From NCBI RefSeq assembly GCF_900112695.1, contig NZ_FOMT01000011.1, positions 1 to 55,767 of the forward strand: 55,767 nt of DNA, read 5' to 3'. The position numbers and the translations under genes were made by a program. The notes under the pieces are model-generated. The model was not told the origin of the DNA. It saw nothing but the letters and a program-made list of their open reading frames with translations, and did no database searches. Of the stretch, positions 42,383 to 50,909 are shown piece after piece. Position 1 is the stretch's first letter, and each line of letters starts with the position of its first letter. This stretch comes from Paenibacillus catalpae (GTDB lineage: Bacteria > Bacillota > Bacilli > Paenibacillales > Paenibacillaceae).

Positions 42383-45300
42383 GGCGATCGTCTCCTTTCA
42401 ATTTCAAGCCTTCTTCGGCCGGCAGCTCCAGCACTACCACTTCGTCTGGGCGATAGACCGCCGTCACGCGGCCGGTCTGGTCGACGGCAAACAGTACCGC
42501 GCGCTCCCGTTCCAGCACGAATGAATACGTCGTTCCAGTCGCGGAGGACTTCACTTCGATCTGCGCGTCATGCGCGTACTCGGACACGAACACGAGGAGC
42601 TCGCCGTCCTTGAAACGAAGACTCCGGCCGTATACGCCGGCCAGGTCGCCGCCCCTCAGCCATTCCAATTCGCAGCGTGCGCCCGAAACCTCCAGCGCGT
42701 GCGCGTAGAGCGCCGCGACCGGTTCGGCGCGTTCGTTCAGCTCCACGGGCAGCGGGCACCAGATCAGGCGTCCTTGCCCGTAAGCTGCCTCCATGACTTG
42801 GTCCGCTCCCGCAGATGCGCCGTAGCCGGCTTCCTTGAATACTTCGGCGATCCTACGGTGACCGTACGAAACCGGATACGCCTTGTCCCCGATCGCGAGC
42901 CGTTCTTCCCGGACGACGTTAGCCGGCTTCCGCGGCCCAAACGTATCCGCGAGGCGGTCCGCTTCCCGCCAGTAGGCGTCGAGCCCGAGCGGGCCCGTGA
43001 ACAAGAGCGTCGCTGCCGTCCGGTCCACGATGTCCAGCAGCCGCGTGAATGCTTCGTCGGCGAAGTTATGCGCGGAAGGCACGATAATCAGCTTGGCCGG
43101 CGCCGCCTCCAGCACGTCCAGATGGTATTCCGACACGCCGCGGAACGGCGTGTTCAGCTCGTAGCCGAGCACGCGCGTCAAGCGCGTCGTCGCGTCAAAC
43201 GCCAGCTTGCGGTTGGAGAAGTCATTGGAGTACGGGAACACGGCGGCGACATCTTCCAGCTCGCGGTCCCGGAACAGATCGCGGATCTGCTCCATGAAGC
43301 TGCCGAACCGGTAGGAGACGTCCGCTTCCGGCTTCTCGGTTCCATCCGCCCGCAGTGCGCCGATATGGGATTCGTTCGCGTTGTCCATGTAGAAGTTGGT
43401 GTTCCAGATCCACTGCACGGCGCCAGCCCCGCCTGACGCGAAAGCATACGCGTATTTGCGCTCCAGCATCGCTCGCAGCTCTTCCTCGGACCGCTTCGCG
43501 AATCCGGCCGGCGTTTCCACGTACATGATACCCGTCTCCTGCACGACGTTTGGCTTGTCAGCCGTCTTCGCGAAGATGCCGTCCCACAGCAGATGGTCGT
43601 TCAGCCACCAGGAATGCACGGTCGTGTAGTCGACGGCTTCCCCGTAAAAGAACGGCGACGGCCGCTGCGCGCCGAGTGCTTCGTCCTGGCCGACCGTCAC
43701 AAGCTGCGACGGATTGCTTTCCTTGATCGCATCGACGAGCTGTTTCGCCCAGCGGTTATGCATGTCCATGGAGAACAGCGCATAATCGAGCCAACGCGTA
43801 CCCCGTTTGCCTTGGTGCATGTCCTGCACGTCGAAGTTGATGTCCTCCGGCTCCGGTATGGCAGCCGACGCGAAATCCGGCAGCTCGCTCGGGGTCATGC
43901 CCCAGCGCCCCTGCAGCTTCTCGATTGCGCCGTGGCGCTCCGCCAGCCATTCCGTGTAGGCCGCCTTCTCGAATCGGTCGCGGCTCGAGCGCGGACCGTC
44001 GGAGAAGATCCGCGGCGGATCGAACATCGACGGCTCGTTGATGAGGTCCCAATCCACGTTCGTCGTCTCGCGGTGACGGCTGACGATGGAGCGGATGAAC
44101 CGTTTCTGCGCTTCCACGCTGCGCGGATCGAGGTACGGGTTCGTGCCTTCCCATGTCTCGGGAGTAAAGGAGAAGAAGGTAAACGTTACCTGCAAGCCGT
44201 GCCGCTTCGCGGTCATGAAGAACGCGTCGATCGAGCGCAGCACTTCTTCGGAGGCATGCCCGTCCACCTGCATGATGTTCCGGTACGCCGTCCAGATACC
44301 CGTGCGGATCCAGTTAATGCCCGCTTTGCGCATCTGCGCCATATCGCGATCCCATACTGAAACGTTCGGCAGGAACAGAAACTTGCGCGCGACGTCCGAG
44401 GTCATGTACGTCATGCCGACAACCGGCATCGGCCGGCCGTCCTTCTCGAAGTAATCCCGGCCGCGCGACAGCAGCCCGCCGGTGTTCAGCAAGTCGGCGT
44501 CCATGCCCCAGAAGCCTTGGCGAAGCAGGCGCGTCTCGCCGTCCGAGGACTTGGCGACGCAATCCACAAGATAATAACCCGCGTGGATGTCGCTGAGCAG
44601 CGGAATGCGCTTCAGCTCGAGCCCGGGACCGATTTCCGCCTCGTGGCGGAAGGTGAACACGTCCGAGCCTTCGACGCGGCGGACTTTAATGTCGAACTTC
44701 CAGTTCGTCTTGCCTGCCGTGCCGCGGCCCAGCTTCTGCGCCTGCAGCGTCAGCATCGGCCGCTCATGCAGCTCATAGGAAGCATAACCCGGCTTCAGCC
44801 ACAGCTCGGTCACGCCTGCAGCGCAGAACGCCGCCCACGCTTGCAGTGCCTCGGCTCCTCCGCGTGCGAAGAAATCCGCGCCAAGCGGCTGGTTAACGAA
44901 CAGCCAGCGTCCGCCGGCGAAATCGCCTTTCGTGTTTTCCCACAGCACGGCCGGTGCAGCCACTTCCCGTCCTTCGGCGGAGATACCCTTCAGCACGGGG
45001 TAAATATGCGCGTCCATCGGACCGGCTGAGCCCATCTGCAGCGGAAGGTCGCTCGATTTGGTCACATGCGGCACGAGGTTCCACGTATCCGCGACGTCGA
45101 GCAGAGCTTCACGACCCTTGAATAGCGGGATTTCCTCGACAGCAGCCAGCTTCGCGACTGGCGCCGCCTTCACTGGCAGCATCTCGTGAATGCGCAGCTG
45201 CCTGTGATACGCCGTTTGCTCCGGCTCTGCGAGCCATTCGCCCGCCTCTTTGCGAACAGGCACGCGGAAAGGCGCGCCGCCCAAGCTGATCAAGCCGCCG

Positions 45301-45521
45301 CCGCGTTTCAAGAACCCGAGCAGCGCTTCCCATGCATGGGCGGGAAAATATGGCGCGTGCAGCGACACGAATACGCCGCCGTCCGCATCTTCCAGCCTTG
45401 CCACAAGCGTTTCGGCGCCGCACACCTCGCCGACGCCCCGCAGCCGTTCCAATTCCGCTCCGTCAATGGCAGAGGCGCCCGGAAAGGCGCCATCGTAGAA
45501 AATAATCGTCTTATTAAGCAT
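42369..45521 (-). CDS. Large clan GH-A-like glycosidase of unassigned family
   Basis: A 1050-residue cytoplasmic protein without signal peptide. Residues 1-240 look like a glutamine-amidotransferase/ThuA-like fold (FVSLHAPYFPAHAWEALLGF, RGGGLISLGGAPF). The centre (about 365-710) reads as a TIM barrel with DWDLINEPSMF (Glu496, candidate acid/base) and VVQETGIMY (Glu662, candidate nucleophile), the usual clan GH-A layout. Residues 760-930 resemble the amidotransferase-like trimer domain of GH42 enzymes (KLIIVPSAHNF, ATLLFTGPLGLDAY). The C-terminus is beta-rich. Family cannot be fixed by eye; beta-mannosidase or beta-galactosidase activity on glycan cores is plausible from the neighbours. Both ends overlap neighbouring genes. 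Confidence 0.75.
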   Translation of the reverse strand: MLNKTIIFYDGAFPGASAIDGAELERLRGVGEVCGAETLVARLEDADGGVFVSLHAPYFPAHAWEALLGFLKRGGGLISLGGAPFRVPVRKEAGEWLAEPEQTAYHRQLRIHEMLPVKAAPVAKLAAVEEIPLFKGREALLDVADTWNLVPHVTKSSDLPLQMGSAGPMDAHIYPVLKGISAEGREVAAPAVLWENTKGDFAGGRWLFVNQPLGADFFARGGAEALQAWAAFCAAGVTELWLKPGYASYELHERPMLTLQAQKLGRGTAGKTNWKFDIKVRRVEGSDVFTFRHEAEIGPGLELKRIPLLSDIHAGYYLVDCVAKSSDGETRLLRQGFWGMDADLLNTGGLLSRGRDYFEKDGRPMPVVGMTYMTSDVARKFLFLPNVSVWDRDMAQMRKAGINWIRTGIWTAYRNIMQVDGHASEEVLRSIDAFFMTAKRHGLQVTFTFFSFTPETWEGTNPYLDPRSVEAQKRFIRSIVSRHRETTNVDWDLINEPSMFDPPRIFSDGPRSSRDRFEKAAYTEWLAERHGAIEKLQGRWGMTPSELPDFASAAIPEPEDINFDVQDMHQGKRGTRWLDYALFSMDMHNRWAKQLVDAIKESNPSQLVTVGQDEALGAQRPSPFFYGEAVDYTTVHSWWLNDHLLWDGIFAKTADKPNVVQETGIMYVETPAGFAKRSEEELRAMLERKYAYAFASGGAGAVQWIWNTNFYMDNANESHIGALRADGTEKPEADVSYRFGSFMEQIRDLFRDRELEDVAAVFPYSNDFSNRKLAFDATTRLTRVLGYELNTPFRGVSEYHLDVLEAAPAKLIIVPSAHNFADEAFTRLLDIVDRTAATLLFTGPLGLDAYWREADRLADTFGPRKPANVVREERLAIGDKAYPVSYGHRRIAEVFKEAGYGASAGADQVMEAAYGQGRLIWCPLPVELNERAEPVAALYAHALEVSGARCELEWLRGGDLAGVYGRSLRFKDGELLVFVSEYAHDAQIEVKSSATGTTYSFVLERERAVLFAVDQTGRVTAVYRPDEVVVLELPAEEGLKLKGDDRHGER

Positions 45522-46839
45522 CGAGTAATCCTGCTTTCATCGCTTTATAGACCAGCTGCGAGAACAAGCTGTTGGACCAAGCGAACCATTTGCGGGTGAA
45601 TACGGTTGGATCGTCCGAATGGAAGCCTTCGTGCATGAAGCCTGTGTCGGCGTCCGTCGCTTCCAAGACAGCGATCATGGCGAGTTTCTCCTCGTCCGTC
45701 TTGGCCGTCAGCCCTTGCATGGACAAGGCCATATGCCAGATATACCCCGGCGGCGTATGTGGGCTGCCGATGCCTTTCGCGGCCGTTCCTTCGTAATAGA
45801 ACGGGTTTTCCTTGCTCAGCGCGAAACGGCGCGTGTTCTGGTAGATCGGATCGTCCCCGTCCACGTAACCGAGGTATGGAATCGAGATCAAACCCGGCGT
45901 ACCTGCGTCGTCCATCAAGCAGTAGTTGCCGAAACCGTCGGTCTCGTACGCGTAGATCGGCCCGAATTCCGGATGCCGGTAGATGCCGTACAGCTGGATG
46001 CCGTGATTGATTTCGCGTTCCAGCTTCGCCATTTCCTGCTCGAACGACAGGTCGCGGAAGACGAATTCGGCGATCTCGCGCATCTGGCGGAGGGTAACAA
46101 CCGCGAACATGTTGTCTGGGATGTTGTAATGGAAATCGCAGGCGTCGTCGCTCGGCCGGAAGCCGGACCAGACCATGCCCGTATAGTTGACCGGCATGCC
46201 GATGCCGTCATTCATAAGCGAATCGGTCATGATGCCGTTATCCCGCTCGAAGCGGTACGGCGAACGCTCGAAGTGGTGCTGCTCCCGTTTCCACAGGTCA
46301 ACTGCGGCGCGCATGGCGATCTTGAAGTCCGCGTCAAAGATGTCGGCGCGGCCGGTTTCCTTCCAGTACGCGAACGCGAGGCGCATCGAGAAGCAGATGG
46401 AGTCAAGCTCGAATTTGCGCTCCCATACCCAAGGGGACATGTCCGTCTTGTCGTCGGTGTTCCAGTGCCAGTCGTTTGCCATCTCATTGAACGCGTTTGC
46501 GTAGGGGTCGATGACGATGTTGCGCATATGCAGCTTGATCAGGCCGCCGATGATCCGCTGCAGGTCGGCGTCGTCCTTGGCGAACGGTACGTAGTGCATG
46601 ACCTGCTCGACGGAATCACGCAGCCACATCGCGGGGATATCTCCCGTAATGACGAACGTCGTGCCGTCGTTCAGCAGCTTGGTCGTCGTTTCCAGCGTAT
46701 TTGGAAAACAGTTCTTGAACAGCTGAAGCAGCTTTGGACGGTGCGCAAGGCGCGTCTCCGCCTCCGCCAGCACCGCTTGCACGGATTGCGGCAGCGGCAG
46801 GTGCGGCATTTCAATTTTCGGCAATCTGAATTGTTCCAT
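45514..46839 (-). CDS. Exo-alpha-1,6-mannosidase, glycoside hydrolase family 125
   Basis: A 441-residue protein with the GH125 (formerly DUF1237) signature GTTFVITGDIPAMWLRDSVEQVMHYVPFA near residue 60, then NAFNEMANDWHWNTDDKTDMSPWVWERKFELDSI and DAGTPGLISIPYLGYVDGDDPIYQNTRRFAL. GH125 enzymes are metal-independent inverting alpha-mannosidases that remove alpha-1,6-linked mannose from N-glycans. No signal peptide is visible, so it acts in the cytoplasm. The ATG at 46839 is chosen with AAAGGGGA before it; the open frame to 46989 runs through a hairpin. It overlaps the next gene by 8 bases. Confidence 0.92.
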   Translation of the reverse strand: MEQFRLPKIEMPHLPLPQSVQAVLAEAETRLAHRPKLLQLFKNCFPNTLETTTKLLNDGTTFVITGDIPAMWLRDSVEQVMHYVPFAKDDADLQRIIGGLIKLHMRNIVIDPYANAFNEMANDWHWNTDDKTDMSPWVWERKFELDSICFSMRLAFAYWKETGRADIFDADFKIAMRAAVDLWKREQHHFERSPYRFERDNGIMTDSLMNDGIGMPVNYTGMVWSGFRPSDDACDFHYNIPDNMFAVVTLRQMREIAEFVFRDLSFEQEMAKLEREINHGIQLYGIYRHPEFGPIYAYETDGFGNYCLMDDAGTPGLISIPYLGYVDGDDPIYQNTRRFALSKENPFYYEGTAAKGIGSPHTPPGYIWHMALSMQGLTAKTDEEKLAMIAVLEATDADTGFMHEGFHSDDPTVFTRKWFAWSNSLFSQLVYKAMKAGLLDA

Positions 46840-46885
46840 GGTGGTTTTCCCCTTTGTCGTTACTGTAATCGCGTCGTTATTTATG

Positions 46886-46940
46886 CACACCGCAAACGGC
46901 CCGTGGGCGGTTGTCCGCGCCGCGGGCCGCTTGCGGTGTG
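46886..46940 (-). other. Very strong hairpin between permease and GH125 genes
   Basis: Arms CACACCGCAA (46886-46895) and TTGCGGTGTG (46931-46940) pair. After one mismatch CGGCCCG pairs with CGGGCCG, and an inner GCGG-TTGT-CCGC stem fills the loop. There is no T run. It most likely acts as an RNA-processing or 3'-end-protection element that uncouples the transport and enzyme messages. Confidence 0.7.
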
Positions 46941-46996
46941 AAGTGTTTGTGATGATGTTGAGCTTTCGTTTCGTTAACCTTCGATGCAAATGGGCA

Positions 46997-47911
46997 TTAC
47001 TCTTTCACGGCGCCAACCGTCAATCCTTGCACAAAATAGCGCTGGAAGAACGGATACGCGAGCACGATCGGCCCGGTTGCAAGGACGACCATAGCCATCC
47101 GCGACGTATCCTGCGGCATCGATTGCAGCACGGACGTCCCCAAGGAGGCGTTATTGCTGTTGGCGAGAATGAACTGCATGCTGTTTTCGATCCGCATCAG
47201 CATCGATTGCAGCGGCACCAGGTCGGGGTTCTCGATGTACAGCAGGGCATTGAACCAGTCGTTCCAATAGCCAAGCACGTTGAACAGCGCGATTGTCGCG
47301 AGGCCCGGCAGCGCGAGCGGGACGATGAGCCGGAAGAAGATGCCGAATTCGCCGGCGCCGTCGATCTTGCCGGATTCGATGATCGCGTCCGGGATCATGG
47401 TCGAGAAGAACGTACGCATGATCATGATGTAGAAGGCATTGACAGCAAGCGGCAGAATGAGCGCCCACAGGGAATTCCCGAGGCCGAGCAGCTTTGTCGT
47501 CACGATGTAGGACGGCACGAGCCCGCCGTTGAACAGCATCGTGAAGAAAGCGAGGAACGAGAAAAATTTACGGTATTTGAATCCTTTGCGGGAGATTGCG
47601 TACGCGAAAAGCGAGATGAAGATCAAGCTGATCGCCGTGCCGACGACCGTGACGAGAATGGTCACGCCGTAGGAGCGCAATAGTTGGTCGCCCGCCTTGA
47701 ACAGGTAGCTGTAGGCGTCGGTACTCCATTTGTTCGGAAATAACGAGTACCCGTCTTGCGCCAGCGTCTTCTCGTCCGTGAACGAGATGACCATGACGAG
47801 CAGAAACGGAAACACGCAAGCCAGCGCGAAGAGCCCGGCAATGAGGTTGAAGATGACGTTCCAGGCTGGCGTCAGTCGGTGGAAGTCCTTGGATTTCGTA
47901 AGGGATGCCAT
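46997..47911 (-). CDS. Carbohydrate ABC transporter permease, CUT1 family (LplC/YtcP-like)
   Basis: A 304-residue inner-membrane protein with six hydrophobic segments. The EAA-type coupling loop is ESGKIDGAGEFGIFFRLIVPLALPG near residue 195, where the ATPase docks. The sequence FNGGLVPSYIVTTKLLGLGNSLWALILP and the ending YPFFQRYFVQGLTVGAVKE are typical of the LplC/YtcP branch, common in Paenibacillus for oligosaccharide uptake. AAAGGAG lies before the ATG. It pairs with the permease at 48100-49035. No ATPase gene is in the cluster; MsmX (3198-4319) is the likely partner. Confidence 0.92.
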   Translation of the reverse strand: MASLTKSKDFHRLTPAWNVIFNLIAGLFALACVFPFLLVMVISFTDEKTLAQDGYSLFPNKWSTDAYSYLFKAGDQLLRSYGVTILVTVVGTAISLIFISLFAYAISRKGFKYRKFFSFLAFFTMLFNGGLVPSYIVTTKLLGLGNSLWALILPLAVNAFYIMIMRTFFSTMIPDAIIESGKIDGAGEFGIFFRLIVPLALPGLATIALFNVLGYWNDWFNALLYIENPDLVPLQSMLMRIENSMQFILANSNNASLGTSVLQSMPQDTSRMAMVVLATGPIVLAYPFFQRYFVQGLTVGAVKE

Positions 47912-47992
47912 GATGATGCTCCTTTCTTTCTAATTGCTCTCGAAGCGGGTGAATGCCGCGTTTCCCTGTCGCCGACAAGGAACGCAAATGAA

Positions 47993-48049
47993 TCGTCCAA
48001 GGTGAAACGGCTTCGCCGTCCTTAGGCGGCCGAGCGCGTTTCAATCCGG
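47993..48049 (+). repeat. Hairpin repeat, copy R2 (between the permease genes)
   Basis: TCGTCCAAGGTGAAACGGCT, then an inner CGGC-TTC-GCCG hairpin, CCTTAGG and GTTTCAATCCGG. GAAAC pairs with GTTTC. Same family as R1 and R3. Confidence 0.65.
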
Positions 48050-48099
48050 AGAATTCTAAGCCATGCTTATAAGGAAAAGACTTATAAACTCTTATCATT

Positions 48100-49035
48100 T
48101 TAAAATAACGCGTTGTCTTTATTGAAGCGACGGACGATCCAGTTGGACGTGATGACGAGCACGAAGCCGACGAACGATTGATACAGGCCGGCCGCGGTGC
48201 TCATGCCGATCTCCCCGGTTGTCTTCAGGCCGCGGTAGACGTAAGTATCGATAACGTTCGTGACGTTGTAGAGCGTTCCGGAATCGCGGGTAACTTGGTA
48301 GAACAAGCCGAAATCCGCGTAGAAAATGCGGCCAATGGCCAGCAAGGTCAAAATGGTCATGAGCGGAGCCAGCATCGGCAGCGTGACGTTGCGGATCTGC
48401 TGCCATTTGTTCGCGCCGTCGATCATCGCCGCTTCGTACAGCGATTTGTCGATGCCCATGATGGCGGCCAGATAGACGACGCTGTTATAGCCGAGCGACT
48501 TCCAAAGGAACACGATGACGATGATGAACGGCCAGTATTTCGGCTCCGAATACCATTGCTGCGGATCCATGCCGAATGCCAGGACGATCTTGTTCATCAC
48601 GCCGCGGTCGTAGCTGAGGAAGCTATATACGAAGTAACCGACGATGACCCAGGACAGGAAGTAAGGCAGAAACATCCCTGTTTGGAACCATTTTGCCAGC
48701 CTTTTGTTTGCGATTTCGGAAAGGACGATGGCCATGGCTACTGCCAGGACCAGACCAATAATGATGAATACGATGTTGTAGAGCAAGGTATTGCGGGTGA
48801 TGACGTATGCGTCTTCTGTGCTGAACAGGAACTTGAAATTATCGAAGCCGACCCAGCGGCTGTGGATGATGCTGGAGAGAAATCCGCCGTGCACGCGGTA
48901 TTCCTTGAAGGAAATCACCGTGCCGAGCATAGGCAGGTACGAGAAGAAAATAAACCAAATGGTAGCCGGAAGCACCATCAGGAGCAGGGCAATATTACGG
49001 TTGATGTCTTTGAAGAAACGCCCAAAGGCCTTCAT
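48100..49035 (-). CDS. Carbohydrate ABC transporter permease, CUT1 family (LplB-like)
   Basis: A 311-residue permease with six hydrophobic segments. The N-terminus has the LplB-type sequence FFSYLPMLGTVISFKEYRV, and the EAA-type loop YEAAMIDGANKWQQIRNVTLPMLAPL lies near 210. It forms the heterodimeric channel with the LplC-like protein. The ATG at 49035 is preferred, 5 bases after AAAGGGTGA; the frame extends to 49143 only by running through hairpin repeat R3. Codon use is GC-rich like the rest of the block. Confidence 0.92.
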   Translation of the reverse strand: MKAFGRFFKDINRNIALLLMVLPATIWFIFFSYLPMLGTVISFKEYRVHGGFLSSIIHSRWVGFDNFKFLFSTEDAYVITRNTLLYNIVFIIIGLVLAVAMAIVLSEIANKRLAKWFQTGMFLPYFLSWVIVGYFVYSFLSYDRGVMNKIVLAFGMDPQQWYSEPKYWPFIIVIVFLWKSLGYNSVVYLAAIMGIDKSLYEAAMIDGANKWQQIRNVTLPMLAPLMTILTLLAIGRIFYADFGLFYQVTRDSGTLYNVTNVIDTYVYRGLKTTGEIGMSTAAGLYQSFVGFVLVITSNWIVRRFNKDNALF

Positions 49036-49089
49036 GGGGTTCACCCTTTCTAAGCGAAGTCGGTTCGCAGCGCCAAGGGCCTGCGGCAA

Positions 49090-49146
49090 TTCGTCCAAGA
49101 TGAAACGGCTGATGCCGTCCATTGGCGGCGGCGCAAGTTTCATCCC
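49090..49146 (+). repeat. Hairpin repeat, copy R3 (before the LplB-like gene)
   Basis: TTCGTCCAAGATGAAACGGCT, an inner CGGC-TGAT-GCCG hairpin, then GGCGGCGGC and GTTTCATCCC. GATGAAAC and GTTTCATC form a perfect 8-bp outer stem. Confidence 0.65.
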
Positions 49147-49202
49147 TTAGAACGAGAAACAACGTACAGGATTCCCATCCTGTTCGTTTCTCTGTTTTGA
49201 AA

Positions 49203-49231
49203 AAAAGGGCGAATGCCGAACATTCGCCCTT
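49203..49231 (-). terminator. Terminator between the binding-protein and permease genes
   Basis: On the minus strand AAGGGCGAATG pairs with CATTCGCCCTT around TTCGG and is followed by a T run. It would make the binding-protein message more abundant than the permease message, as is usual for ABC importers. Confidence 0.88.
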
Positions 49232-49247
49232 CGGTGCTATAAATGGT

Positions 49248-50759
49248 TTACTTGCCTTGCGTAGCTTTCCAAGCGTCGAGCTGCGTTTGCGCTTCGGTCA
49301 GAATTTTGCCGAGACCCGCGTCGTTCAGCTTCTTGATCGCTTGCGGCAAGTATTTGTCCGGATCGACGGTACCCGTCATGAGCGGCGCCCAGAAGGATTC
49401 CTTTGCGTTTTGCACGGCTGCGATCTCGCTCGACACTTTCGTCGGATCGAAGTTGAAGCCGAGTAGTGCCGCAGGTTTGCCGGCATCGTTGTATTTCTTG
49501 AACTGTTCCCATTTGTCGGCAGGATCGCCCGGGTTCAGGTGCGTGATCATAATGTTGCCGAGTGCAAACGTCGGCATGTCGTAGTTCTTGGACTCCGGCA
49601 AGTTCTCCATGTAATCGCCGTCAGTCACCTTGTAGTGCGTGCCTTCGATGCCGGAGTCGACCATGTTGCGAAGAACCGGATCGGTGTTCAGCAGGTTTAG
49701 GAATTCCATCGCTTTCTCTTTATGCTTCGAGTTCGCGGAGATGGCTTGCATGGAACCCATGACCGATGCGTTGTAGATCAGCTCGTCGCTCATCGGCGTC
49801 GAGACGATCGGGTAGCCGTAACTGGTCGACCATACGTTGTCCGCGAATGGCTGCGTCGTCGCTTTGTCGGCGAACCATTTACCCGTCGCCTGCACGTCCG
49901 AGGACGATTCCAGCGTCGCGGCTTCCGTCGGAATGTAGCCGGCTTGGTAGTATTTGTGCATCGTTTCGAGCGCTTGCTTCATTTCCGGCGTTTCGAAGAC
50001 GTTTACAATTTTGTAGCTGGAGTCGTCGAGTTTCACGGCCAGCGGGAATTTCTCGATCAGGTAGTCGTATGGAATGTATGGCGTGAAGGTCTTGTCCACT
50101 TGCAGCGGAGTCACGTCCGGATTGTTTTGTTTAACCGTCTGGAGTAACGGCTCCAGGCTTTCCAGGGAGCGCACGTCCGTGATGCTCAGCTTGTTCTCGT
50201 CAAGGATGTTCTTGTTGAAGCGCCATACCTCGGATGTCGGAAGTTCTTTATTTGCCGGTACGCCGTAGTTTTTGCCGTCGACTTTGGAGCCGCTCAGGAA
50301 GGCAGGGTTCAGCGTGTCGGTAATGCCTTTGCCGTATTGCGCCAGCAGATCGTCGATTGGAGCGAAAGCCCCTTTGCGCGCGTTTTGCACGTAATCGAAC
50401 GCCCATGCCGCAGTGAACATAATGTCCATGTCCGCGCCCGAAGCCGTCAGTACTTGCATCTTCTGGTTGTAATCGCCCCAGTCGATCATTGTCATTTTGA
50501 CTGTTGCGCCGATTTTGTCTTTCGTGTAGGCGCTAACCGCTTCCATAACTTTGTCGACGTCTTTCTGCGGCGTGCCAATTGTGTACCAGTTCAATTCAAC
50601 CGGTTTGCCGTTGTTGCTGCCCGCGTTGCCAGACGAAGACGTGTTGTTGTTTGCTGCAGTGTTGCCGTTGTTGCCGCCGTTGCTTCCGCAGGCGCTCAGC
50701 AAGAGCATGACGGCCATCGCGGACGTCAGGCCAATCGCTGCCTTTTTACGGATTCCCAT
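49248..50759 (-). CDS. Extracellular solute-binding lipoprotein, LplA-like (CUT1)
   Basis: A 503-residue lipoprotein. The signal peptide has a basic start (MGIRKK), a hydrophobic core and the lipobox LLSAC with the modified cysteine at residue 24. A Ser/Asn/Gly-rich linker of about 25 residues follows, then a large type-1 binding domain (VELNWYTIGTPQKDVDKVMEAVSAYTKDKIGATVKM). LplA-type proteins bind oligosaccharides at the cell surface; mannosides are inferred from the neighbouring enzymes. GGGAGG lies before the ATG. A cre-like site lies 70 bases upstream. Confidence 0.92.
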   Translation of the reverse strand: MGIRKKAAIGLTSAMAVMLLLSACGSNGGNNGNTAANNNTSSSGNAGSNNGKPVELNWYTIGTPQKDVDKVMEAVSAYTKDKIGATVKMTMIDWGDYNQKMQVLTASGADMDIMFTAAWAFDYVQNARKGAFAPIDDLLAQYGKGITDTLNPAFLSGSKVDGKNYGVPANKELPTSEVWRFNKNILDENKLSITDVRSLESLEPLLQTVKQNNPDVTPLQVDKTFTPYIPYDYLIEKFPLAVKLDDSSYKIVNVFETPEMKQALETMHKYYQAGYIPTEAATLESSSDVQATGKWFADKATTQPFADNVWSTSYGYPIVSTPMSDELIYNASVMGSMQAISANSKHKEKAMEFLNLLNTDPVLRNMVDSGIEGTHYKVTDGDYMENLPESKNYDMPTFALGNIMITHLNPGDPADKWEQFKKYNDAGKPAALLGFNFDPTKVSSEIAAVQNAKESFWAPLMTGTVDPDKYLPQAIKKLNDAGLGKILTEAQTQLDAWKATQGK

Positions 50760-50829
50760 TTGTGTTGCCTCCCTTTTGTCTGTGTAGCATTACATCAGTC
50801 GCGACTTCTTGCTACTTCATATTAGAAGA

Positions 50830-50843
50830 TGAAAACATTTTCA
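50830..50843. promoter_or_regulatory. cre-like site upstream of the solute-binding protein gene
   Basis: TGAAAACATTTTCA matches the CcpA cre consensus TGWAANCGNTNWCA at all but one fixed position (A for the central G) and is a dyad. It lies in the promoter region of the transport operon, suggesting catabolite repression. Confidence 0.5.
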
Positions 50844-50909
50844 AAAATAATAGAAAACAAAGAATAAGTGTACAAAATAAAGAAAGGAACCGCGAATGAC
50901 GCCTCGGCG

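Noticed and set aside
42570..46941. Several long plus-strand open frames opposite the glycosidase genes (for example 42570-43436, 43593-44360 and 45619-46941)
   Set aside because: They are shadows of GC-rich coding sequence on the other strand, are rich in Arg/Val/His, and lack start signals. The minus-strand frames carry clear enzyme motifs.
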